From NCBI GenBank assembly GCA_009840135.1, contig VXOH01000160.1:1-33952 (forward strand): a DNA stretch of 33,952 bases. Direction: 5' to 3'. Source of the stretch: Chloroflexota bacterium. Lineage in GTDB: Bacteria; Chloroflexota; Dehalococcoidia; Lucifugimonadales; UBA3495. Shown in pieces: positions 16,163-23,508 of the stretch. Each line of letters opens with the position of its first letter. The stretch's first letter is position 1. Both the position numbers and the translations under genes were made by a program. A model generated the notes under the pieces. That model was not told the origin of the DNA. It searched no databases and saw only the letters and a list, made by a program, of their open reading frames with translations.

Positions 16163-18729
16163 GTAGCAGAGACGCAAAAACTGAACGACAATCGCCGTCC
16201 CGTTGGTCCCGGGCCTTTGCCCCGGCCGCCCTGGTCCTGGCGACGGTCCTCGCCATCGTCCTCGCGACGGCTCTTTTCACTACCGCCGTATCCCGGGCCG
16301 ACGGTCCTCCCAACTTGAGCGGGGCCTTCACGCTGCCCTTCAAGCTGGAGCAGGGACGGCCCGCCCCGGCCAGGGCTTCCTCCGTGCCGAGGCAGGTAAC
16401 GCCACCCCCTGCGGAGACCCTTGGTGCAACCCCCGTGCCGGCGAAACCCGACGCCCCGACCAACGTCAACGCCTACCCCATCGCGTACAGCGTTATCGAA
16501 ATCGAATGGAGCAGGCCGTCGGGAGAGGTGGACGGATTCGAGGTGGAGGTATCGCCGGATGGCAGCGATGATTCCTGGAGCCTGCTGGCCGGCAAGTCCA
16601 GCCTGACGGACCCGGCGGGGCGGCTGTACACCTGGACCCAGCAGTACGGGTTGCAAGTGTACCAGACCAGGTATTACCGGGTACGGGCGAGCAACGGCGA
16701 AGACAACTGGGGCGAGTGGAGCGAAACGACCGATAAATCCTTCGCCACCACCTATTCCACCTCGGGCCCCAGCCTGACGGTGGAAGCCCTCGGCAAGAAC
16801 GACCTGAAAATCTCCTGGGAAGGGCCCAGCGCTGCCCGCCCGATAGAGGGCTGGAGGCTTGAGGTGACGGCGGATGCGCCGCCGCGGGAAACCGTAAGCG
16901 TCGAAATACCCATAGGCAGCCCCGGGCCCTACCTGGTCCGGCCGCCCCGGACGCAGAACACCCAGCGATGGGCCCTGCTGGAGGAACTGGCGGCGGGGGA
17001 ACGCAGCTTCACCCACAGCGGTCTGAACGCGGGGGACACCAGGTACTACCGCGTCCAGGCCAAAACCGACGTGGGCACACCTGCGTGGTCCGTGGTATCC
17101 CACGCCAGAACGAACCTGGGCGCCCTGCCCGCCGCCCCTGTCCTTACCGGCCGGGCCAACGGAGCCACCGAGATAGTCCTGGCCTGGACCAAGCCCGACG
17201 ACCGGGGTTTCCCCATAACCACCTACCTGATCGAGCATTCGCCGGATGGCCGGTCCTGGAGCCACCTGGACTATGGTGGCGACGAGCTGAAGGCGTACAT
17301 CTTCATAGATGAGCCCGGAACGACCCGGCATTACCGGATTCGCTCCAGGAGCGTCAGCGGCGACGGCCCCTGGTCCCGGGCCGTGAGGGTCACCACCGAG
17401 AACGGCGGGGCCGGAGCGCCGACGGGACTAAGGGTGGTGGATTCCGGGGATACGTGGGTTGAAATCGCCTGGGACCGCGCGCAAAAGGGTAGTTCGGAGA
17501 TAACGGGCTACCAGGTGCAGCGGGCGGCAGAGGGAAACATACATCACTATACCAATGTGGGCAGGACCGGAAGGTCTCCCTTGACCCTCCGGGACACCGG
17601 GCTGAAACCTGCCACGCATTATCAATACCGGGTGGCGGCCCGGGACAGCGGAGGCCTGGGGCCATGGGGAACGGAATTTTCTTTGGTGAGGACTGAACTC
17701 CCCCTGCCGCCCGCACTCAGGCTGACCGCCCGGGCCAAAGAGCGGGACACGGGCGCGCACAGGAGCGCTGATTCCCGGTATCGGGTCTGGATCGAATTGA
17801 CCTGGCCTGAGCCCAAGGTCGTCAGTGATGTGCCCGGCGTGGCCATTTCCCATTACCTGTTGGAGCGGTCGCCCAATGGCGAAACCGGCTGGAAAGCAGG
17901 TTTTGACGGTCCGTCATATCGCCCAACCGATCTGGATGACTCGTTGGGCTACGCGCAAGACCTGGATGTGGGCTACGGCGAGACGTGGTACTACCGTATC
18001 CGGGGCCACAACAATGCCGGCCATGGACCATGGTCCAACAAAGCCAGCGCCACCACCAGGGCGGTGCCGCCATCGGTATTGAATTTCTTGCGCGCTGACG
18101 CTGAAGAGGAGAGCCACATCGAAATCAGCTGGATGCCCCCGGATCGCGACGGCGGCAGTGATGTCACCGGCTACCAGATCCAGGCATCCACCAAGGGCCA
18201 CGGCAGTGGGGCCAATTACTCAACCGTGGCCACGCTACCGGCGTCCCCCAGGACCTATACCCACAAGGGACTGAAGCCGGAAACCCGGTATTGCTACCGC
18301 TACCGGGCCAGGAACTCGGCCGGCTGGAGCGACTGGCAGTGGGGCCCCGGGGCGGGCAAAGACCATTGTTTCCGTACAACCCCGGCTCTGCCCGCAACGC
18401 CGAGCATCTCTGTTAAAGCCACCACCTTCACCGTTGATGGCAGCGATATTAGAGGGGTCAAGGTGTCGTGGACTCAGCCCGCCAAAAAGGGTGTTACGGT
18501 AACCGGTTTCGAGGTGTCGCTTTCCCATGACGGCCTTACCTGGATTGACGGCGCCACGCCAGCCGCCGCCGACAGGAGTTTCACTATCTCCTACCTCGAT
18601 GTTCGAGTTGCTTTCTTGAGGATTGAGAACCTGACAAAAGCATATTTCCGTGTAGGGGCCCTTTCGGCCAACGGGCCAGGTGACTGGTCCCAGAAGCGCA
18701 GCATCACCATACCCAAGATTGATGAATGA
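16159..18729 (+). CDS. secreted protein with seven FN3 domains (array member 5)
   Basis: 856 residues from TTG 16159 (GGAGG six bases upstream). The first 26 residues match member 4 (SSRDAKTERQSPSRWSRAFA); signal cleavage is likely after VSRA, followed by DGPPNLSGAFTLPF and LEQGRP. The linker (TPPPAETLGATPVPAKPDAP) resembles member 1 rather than member 4. Seven FN3 domains cover about 98-853. The last one begins ATPSISVKATTFTVDGS and is close to the last domain of member 1, while the beginning is close to member 4: a clear mosaic. The fifth domain carries an extra loop (RPTDLDDSLGYAQDLDVGYG). Surface location and adhesive or spacer function are inferred as for its neighbours. Confidence 0.92.
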   Translation: MSSRDAKTERQSPSRWSRAFAPAALVLATVLAIVLATALFTTAVSRADGPPNLSGAFTLPFKLEQGRPAPARASSVPRQVTPPPAETLGATPVPAKPDAPTNVNAYPIAYSVIEIEWSRPSGEVDGFEVEVSPDGSDDSWSLLAGKSSLTDPAGRLYTWTQQYGLQVYQTRYYRVRASNGEDNWGEWSETTDKSFATTYSTSGPSLTVEALGKNDLKISWEGPSAARPIEGWRLEVTADAPPRETVSVEIPIGSPGPYLVRPPRTQNTQRWALLEELAAGERSFTHSGLNAGDTRYYRVQAKTDVGTPAWSVVSHARTNLGALPAAPVLTGRANGATEIVLAWTKPDDRGFPITTYLIEHSPDGRSWSHLDYGGDELKAYIFIDEPGTTRHYRIRSRSVSGDGPWSRAVRVTTENGGAGAPTGLRVVDSGDTWVEIAWDRAQKGSSEITGYQVQRAAEGNIHHYTNVGRTGRSPLTLRDTGLKPATHYQYRVAARDSGGLGPWGTEFSLVRTELPLPPALRLTARAKERDTGAHRSADSRYRVWIELTWPEPKVVSDVPGVAISHYLLERSPNGETGWKAGFDGPSYRPTDLDDSLGYAQDLDVGYGETWYYRIRGHNNAGHGPWSNKASATTRAVPPSVLNFLRADAEEESHIEISWMPPDRDGGSDVTGYQIQASTKGHGSGANYSTVATLPASPRTYTHKGLKPETRYCYRYRARNSAGWSDWQWGPGAGKDHCFRTTPALPATPSISVKATTFTVDGSDIRGVKVSWTQPAKKGVTVTGFEVSLSHDGLTWIDGATPAAADRSFTISYLDVRVAFLRIENLTKAYFRVGALSANGPGDWSQKRSITIPKIDE

Positions 18730-18742
18730 ACCTAACAACAGG

Positions 18743-18796
18743 TCCCCTCTCCCAGGGGGAGAGGGTCAGGGTGAGGGCGTCAGGGTGAGGGCGAGG
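18743..18796 (+). repeat. intergenic palindromic repeat, copy 5, with partial tandem duplication
   Basis: TCCCCTCTCCC-A-GGGGGAGAGGG followed by TCAGGGTGAGGGCG, and the last unit (GCGTCAGGGTGAGGGCG) is repeated once more before the ribosome site. The duplicated tail also appears as GCGTCAGGGTGAAGGG before member 2. Confidence 0.75.
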
Positions 18797-18797
18797 A

Positions 18798-18818
18798 ATG
18801 GCAGGAGGCAAATCTTGA
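18798..18818 (+). promoter_or_regulatory. hexapeptide leader ORF (MAGGKS) overlapping TTG 18815
   Basis: Same mini-ORF and internal GGAGG as before members 2, 3, 5 and 7, ending on the TTG start of member 6. Confidence 0.45.
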
Positions 18819-21046
18819 AAATCAGAGACGCAAAAGCTGAACAACAATCGCCATCCCGATGGTCTCGGGCCTATGCCCCGGCGGCCCTGGTTTCGGCGGT
18901 GGTCCTGGCGGCGGTCCTTGCTATCGTCCTAGCAACGGCTCTCTTCACCACGACCATTTCCCGAGCCGACGGTCCTCCCAACTTGGCCGGGGCCTTCACG
19001 CTGCCCTTCAAGCTGGAGCAGGGCCGGCCTGCCCCGGTCAGGGCTTCCTCGGTGCCGCGCCAGCCGGACTCTCTGACGACGCCCACGCCGACACCGGAGC
19101 CGGTGGCGCCCTCCACGCCGGGTGGTCTCGATGCTTACCCCATCGCTCACAGCACCATCGAAATCGAATGGGACGCGCCGGGCGAATCAGAGGAAGTGGA
19201 CGGCTTCGAACTAGAGGTATCGGTGGATGGCGTCAGCAACTGGCAGCCGCTGGCCGGCAAGGCGCGGCTGACGGACCCGGCGGGACGGCTGTACACCTGG
19301 TACCAGCACCACGGGCTGCCAGGGAACCAGGCCAGGCACTACCGGGTACAGGCGGGCAACCGCGGCGCCTGGAGCGACTGGAGCGCGTCCGTGTCCGCCA
19401 CCACGCATTCGACCTCTTCACCGGACCTGTCGGTGGAAGTCCTCGGCAAGGATTCCCTGAAAATCACCTGGAAAAAGCCCAGGGCGTCCGCCGCCATAAC
19501 CGGCTGGACGCTGGAGGTAAGGGAGGACGCGCCTCCGAAGGAGGTCGTCAGTTTCCCCCTGCCCCTGGGCAACCCCGGCGGTTACCTGGTCCGTAATCCC
19601 CGGCCCCAGGACGACGGGAAGTGGAAAACGGTGCCCGCCACCCTGGCGGCGGAAGACCGCAGCTACACCCACAGCGGGCTGGAGCCGGGGGATACCAGGT
19701 ACTACCGCATCCGGGCCAATACTGCGGGCACAACCCCGTGGTCGGGGGTTGCCCACGGCGCTACCCACCTGGGCGGCATCCCCCGCGCGCCCGTCCTTAC
19801 CGTCAAGTCCAATGGGCAAAAGGAGTTCGTCCTGTCCTGGACCAGGCCCGCCGACGGGGGCTTCGAGATAACCGACTACGAATACCAGGACTCCTGGGAT
19901 GGCCAGGACTGGAAAGCTTACCCCAACGGATACATTTCCCATGGCGCGGACGAGACTATTCGGACCCTTTACGTGGATAGGCCCGGAATGACCCGCTATT
20001 ACCGGGTCCGCGCCAGAAGCGCCAGCGGCCACGGCCCCTGGTCCAACGCTGCCGGCGCGACTACCGAATACGGCGGGGCGGGCATGCCGAGGCGCGCCAA
20101 CGTGACGGCGGGGACTACCTGGGTGGAATTTACCTGGACCGAACCTAAGGCGGGCGAATCACCCATCACCGGCTACCAGGTGCAGCGGGCTGAAGATGTC
20201 ACCCCCAAATATTGGCTTTGGAAAGATGTCGGCGCAACCGACGCAACGACTTTTACCTTCCGGGACACCGGGCTGAAGCCCGGCACCGGGTACTCCTACC
20301 GCGTGGCGGCCCGGGACCAGGATGGACTGGGACCGTGGTCCTTTGACCTGTTAGCGTCGGAGCGTTTCCAGGCGGAGACGAAACTTCCCCCGGCGGACGC
20401 GCCCAAGCTCACCGCCCAAGCTGAGACCCTGGACGGCGGCCCAGGCCAGAACGACAACCCATTTCACCAGTGGATCAACCTGACCTGGACCAAACCCACC
20501 ACCGTTTACAGCGTCCCTGTTCAGTTCTTCTACGAGATAGAGCGGTCCGCCAACGGAGAGGATGGCTGGGATGAAGTGGTGTATATCGGAAGCGACAACT
20601 CTGACAGAGATCACAATGTTAAACCCGGCGAGACTTGGTACTACCGCATTCGCGCCAAAGTACCTCTTGAAGAATATGGTCCGTGGTCCAATGTGGTCAG
20701 CGCCACCACCAGGGCGGCGCTGCCCGAGAATCTGCCTTACATGACCGCCGGGCCCATAGGGGAACGCAGTATCGAAATCCGTTGGAAGCCCCCGACAACC
20801 GACGGCGGCAGTAAGGTCACCGGCTACCAGATCCAGTTTTCCACCGAGGGCCACAGTGACGAATCCAAGTTCAATGACCTGACCAGTCCATCGGCCTCCG
20901 CCAGGACCTACACTCACCGGGGGCTACAGCCGGATACCGAGTATTGCTACGGCTACCGGGCGAAAAACTCGGTTGGCTGGAGCGAGTGGAAATCGGGTTA
21001 TCACCAACAGTGTTTCCGTACGCTCCCGCAATCGTCCGAAGAATGA
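18815..21046 (+). CDS. secreted protein with six FN3 domains (array member 6)
   Basis: 743 residues from TTG 18815; in-frame codons reach back to 18680, inside the previous gene, but those would not match any paralog. The N-terminus KIRDAKAEQQSPSRWSRAYA and signal segment are followed by cleavage at ISRA-DGPPNL and the leader motif. The linker PTPTPEPVAPSTPGG leads into six FN3 domains at about 95-738. Domains five and six (ALPENLPYMTAGPIGERSIE) are almost the same as in member 7. A seventh domain is absent; the C-terminus is CFRTLPQSSEE. The stop region is followed by a short tandem repeat. Role inferred as secreted adhesin or spacer. Confidence 0.91.
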   Translation: MKIRDAKAEQQSPSRWSRAYAPAALVSAVVLAAVLAIVLATALFTTTISRADGPPNLAGAFTLPFKLEQGRPAPVRASSVPRQPDSLTTPTPTPEPVAPSTPGGLDAYPIAHSTIEIEWDAPGESEEVDGFELEVSVDGVSNWQPLAGKARLTDPAGRLYTWYQHHGLPGNQARHYRVQAGNRGAWSDWSASVSATTHSTSSPDLSVEVLGKDSLKITWKKPRASAAITGWTLEVREDAPPKEVVSFPLPLGNPGGYLVRNPRPQDDGKWKTVPATLAAEDRSYTHSGLEPGDTRYYRIRANTAGTTPWSGVAHGATHLGGIPRAPVLTVKSNGQKEFVLSWTRPADGGFEITDYEYQDSWDGQDWKAYPNGYISHGADETIRTLYVDRPGMTRYYRVRARSASGHGPWSNAAGATTEYGGAGMPRRANVTAGTTWVEFTWTEPKAGESPITGYQVQRAEDVTPKYWLWKDVGATDATTFTFRDTGLKPGTGYSYRVAARDQDGLGPWSFDLLASERFQAETKLPPADAPKLTAQAETLDGGPGQNDNPFHQWINLTWTKPTTVYSVPVQFFYEIERSANGEDGWDEVVYIGSDNSDRDHNVKPGETWYYRIRAKVPLEEYGPWSNVVSATTRAALPENLPYMTAGPIGERSIEIRWKPPTTDGGSKVTGYQIQFSTEGHSDESKFNDLTSPSASARTYTHRGLQPDTEYCYGYRAKNSVGWSEWKSGYHQQCFRTLPQSSEE

Positions 21047-21066
21047 AGAATGAAGAATGAAGGATG
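21039..21066 (+). repeat. short heptamer repeat over the stop codon of array member 6
   Basis: GAAGAATGAAGAATGAAGAA with following TGAAGGATGAA gives about four units of a seven-base repeat (GAATGAA/AGAATGA), the first including the stop codon. The other array genes have a single GATGAATGA-like unit here, so this is a local slippage expansion. Confidence 0.6.
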
Positions 21067-21080
21067 AACCCCCAAACAAC

Positions 21081-21118
21081 TCCCCTCTCCCCCTGGGAGA
21101 GGGTCAGGGTGAGGGCGA
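21081..21118 (+). repeat. intergenic palindromic repeat, copy 6
   Basis: TCCCCTCTCCCCCTGGGAGA and GGGTCAGGGTGAGGGCG between members 6 and 7, the least altered version of the repeat. Confidence 0.75.
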
Positions 21119-21121
21119 GGA

Positions 21122-21142
21122 ATGGCAGGAGGCAAATCTTGA
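21122..21142 (+). promoter_or_regulatory. hexapeptide leader ORF (MAGGKS) overlapping TTG 21139
   Basis: ATG-GCA-GGA-GGC-AAA-TCT-TGA ending on the TTG start of member 7. Confidence 0.45.
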
Positions 21143-23292
21143 GAAGCAGAGACGCAGAAACTGAACGACAATCGCCGTCCCGATGGTCTCGGGCCTATGC
21201 CCCGGCCGCCCTGGTTTCGGTAGCGGTGCTGGTGGCGGTCCTGGCCGTCGTCCTCGCGACGGCTCTTTTCACTACCGCCGTATCCCGGGCCGACGGTCCT
21301 CCCAACTTGAGTGGTGGCTTCAACTTGCCCTTCAAGCTGGAGCAGGGACGGCCACCCCCGGCCAGGGCTTCCTCCGTGCCGAGGCAACCGGACTCTCTGA
21401 TGACGCCCACGCCGGAGCCCACGGATATACCCACGCTGGAAAGCAATGTGGCTCCGTCTGCGCTCGACGGTCTCAACGCCTTCCCCATCGCCTACAGCGT
21501 CATCGAAATCCGATGGGGCCAGCCCGGGGAGAACGTGGACGGTTTCGAGGTCCATGTATCGCCGGATGGCACCGAAAATTCCTGGCGCCGGCTGGCCGGC
21601 AAAGCGCACCTGACCTACTCGTCGGGACGGCTGTACACCTGGACCCAGGAGTACGGGCTGCAGAGGAACCAGACCAGGTATTACCGGCTGCGGGCGAGCA
21701 TCGGCGGCGTCTGGGGCGCCTGGAGCGATGCCGTATCCACCGCCACCTATTCAACCTCGGAACCGGACTTGTGGGTGGATGCCCAGGGCATGAATGCCCT
21801 GAAAATCACCTGGCAAGAGCCCAACGTTTCCGGCACGATTACGGGTTGGACCCTGCAGGTAAGGGAGGACGCCCCCCCGCGACGGGGCGACGAGGGCTGG
21901 TCCCCGTTGTCCTCCACGCTGGCGGCGGAAGACCGCAGCTACGTCCACAGCGGGTTGGAGCCCGGGGACACCAGGTACTACCGCATTCGGGCCAATACCG
22001 GCGTGGGCACGGCCCAATGGTCCGTAGGCCCGGACCATGCCACCACCCTTACCGACGTCATTCCCGCCGCGCCCGTCCTTACCGTCCGTGCCACCGGAGC
22101 CTTGGAGATTGAACTGTCCTGGACCAAGCCTGACGGCCGGGGCTCCCCGATAACCGGGTACGAATGGCAGGAGTCGCCGGACGGGATAGCCTGGGGCCGC
22201 TCCTGGCCTGCCTTTGCCGCAGACCCAGGCGCCCAGGACAATGTTGACCGCCCTGGAACGACCCGGTACTACCGGGTGCGCGCCAAGACGGTCAAGGGCC
22301 TTGGCCCTTGGTCCAGGACCGTAAAAGTCACTACGGAAAACGGCGGGGCCGGCGAACCGAGGAACCTGGAAGTGGAGGACGTCGGAGACACCTGGGTCCT
22401 CCTGAAATGGCGGGCCCCCGAGCAAACGGGCGCGGGCATTACCGGCTACCAGGTGCAGCGGAAGGACCCCTCCTCAATAAAAGAAGTTTGGAAGAAAGTC
22501 GGCGCCACGGACGCTTCGACACTGACCTTCAAGGACACCGGACTGATATCTGCCCAGGGTTATCAGCACCGGGTGGCAGCCCGGGACAGCGGTGGGTTGG
22601 GGCCGTGGACGTTACCCTATTCCGACGCTATTACCAAACCCAGCCTGCCGGCCGCGCCCAAACTCACCGCCCGGGCCGAAACGCTCGATGGCGGCCCAGG
22701 CCGGAACAATAACCCATATCACCAGTGGGTCGCCCTGACCTGGACCGAACCCACAACCGTTTACGGGATTCCTCAAGAGATCGACTACGAGGTAGAGCGG
22801 TCGGCTGACGGAAAAAAGGGCTGGGAATATGTGGAGTACGTCGACATTTCAACTAGATACAAAGACCACGACGTGAAGCCCGGCGCGACGTGGTACTACC
22901 GCATCCGCGCCACAATCGACCCGTTGGATTACGGGTATGGTCCATGGTCCAACGTGGTCAGCGCCACCGCCAGGGCGGCCCTGCCCGAGAATCTGCCTTA
23001 CATGACCGCTGGGCCCATAGGGGAACGAAGTATAGAAATCAACTGGAAGCCCCCGAAAACCGACGGCGGCAGCCGGATCACCCGCTACGAAATCCAGTTC
23101 TCCACCGAGGGCCACAGTGACGGGTCCAATTTCAAACCCTTGACCAGTCCATCGGCCTCCGGCGCCTACACCCACAGGGGACTGGAGCCGAATACCCGGT
23201 ATTGCTACCGGTACCGGGCGAGGAACTCGGTCGGCTGGAGCCAGTGGAGCTGGGGGTCTGACGAAGAATGTTTCCGTACCGGGTCGGCATAG
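21139..23292 (+). CDS. secreted protein with six FN3 domains, C-terminally truncated (array member 7)
   Basis: 717 residues from TTG 21139. Signal segment, VSRA-DGPPNLSGGFNLPF and LEQGRPPPARASS leader, then a linker with TPTPEPTDIPTLES. Six FN3 domains follow. The second has lost about 20 residues relative to member 6: the hydrophobic VSFPLPLGNPGGYLVR segment is missing after REDAPP. The last complete domain ends CFRTGSA and the TAG stop at 23290 stands exactly where member 3 has the TTG of GPVLPATPS. The bases after the stop still encode a recognisable beginning of a seventh FN3 domain, so the protein was probably once longer. It may still be functional, since members 4 and 6 also have six domains. 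Confidence 0.9.
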   Translation: MRSRDAETERQSPSRWSRAYAPAALVSVAVLVAVLAVVLATALFTTAVSRADGPPNLSGGFNLPFKLEQGRPPPARASSVPRQPDSLMTPTPEPTDIPTLESNVAPSALDGLNAFPIAYSVIEIRWGQPGENVDGFEVHVSPDGTENSWRRLAGKAHLTYSSGRLYTWTQEYGLQRNQTRYYRLRASIGGVWGAWSDAVSTATYSTSEPDLWVDAQGMNALKITWQEPNVSGTITGWTLQVREDAPPRRGDEGWSPLSSTLAAEDRSYVHSGLEPGDTRYYRIRANTGVGTAQWSVGPDHATTLTDVIPAAPVLTVRATGALEIELSWTKPDGRGSPITGYEWQESPDGIAWGRSWPAFAADPGAQDNVDRPGTTRYYRVRAKTVKGLGPWSRTVKVTTENGGAGEPRNLEVEDVGDTWVLLKWRAPEQTGAGITGYQVQRKDPSSIKEVWKKVGATDASTLTFKDTGLISAQGYQHRVAARDSGGLGPWTLPYSDAITKPSLPAAPKLTARAETLDGGPGRNNNPYHQWVALTWTEPTTVYGIPQEIDYEVERSADGKKGWEYVEYVDISTRYKDHDVKPGATWYYRIRATIDPLDYGYGPWSNVVSATARAALPENLPYMTAGPIGERSIEINWKPPKTDGGSRITRYEIQFSTEGHSDGSNFKPLTSPSASGAYTHRGLEPNTRYCYRYRARNSVGWSQWSWGSDEECFRTGSA

Positions 23293-23346
23293 CCCGCGAC
23301 GCCCAGCGTAACCGTCGCGCCCAGCGAAACTACGGGGTCAAGGTGA
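23293..23346 (+). pseudogene. remnant of a seventh FN3 domain after the stop of member 7
   Basis: Directly after the TAG, the same frame reads PATPSVTVAPSETTG, matching PATPSMTVAASGTTG of member 3. Then a one-base loss in a G-run (GGGGTCAAGG against GGGGGTCAAGG) shifts the frame into TGA, and after GTCAAGGTG the likeness ends. So a single-base change TTG to TAG, a frameshift and a deletion have removed the domain. Confidence 0.75.
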
Positions 23347-23360
23347 GGGGGAAGGCAAAG

Positions 23361-23398
23361 TCCCCTCTCCCCCTGGGAGAGGGTCAGAGTGAGGGCGA
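23361..23398 (+). repeat. intergenic palindromic repeat, copy 7
   Basis: TCCCCTCTCCCCCTGGGAGA and GGGTCAGAGTGAGGGCG. Unlike the earlier copies it is not followed by the shared 5' module; instead about 110 bases with two GGAGG sites lead to the next gene. Confidence 0.7.
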
Positions 23399-23508
23399 AT
23401 CCCCCCAAACCACATAACCAAAAACAGAAGGAGGTATAGCAGGAGACTAACCGGTTAAAACCCAGCCTTGCTTAAAGCCGCAATTCCACAATTATAAGGA
23501 GGCACATT

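Noticed and set aside
16000-17331. Minus-strand frame of 443 residues
   Set aside because: Antisense of array members 4 and 5, crossing the intergenic repeat; same artefact.
13480-18410. LPATP sequences in array members 3 and 5 as sortase signals
   Set aside because: They lie inside the proteins at the start of the last FN3 domain, with no following membrane helix and charged tail, and no sortase gene is in the window.
6222-23398. Regularly spaced intergenic repeats as a possible CRISPR array
   Set aside because: The copies are kilobases apart with genes between them, and no spacers or cas genes exist.
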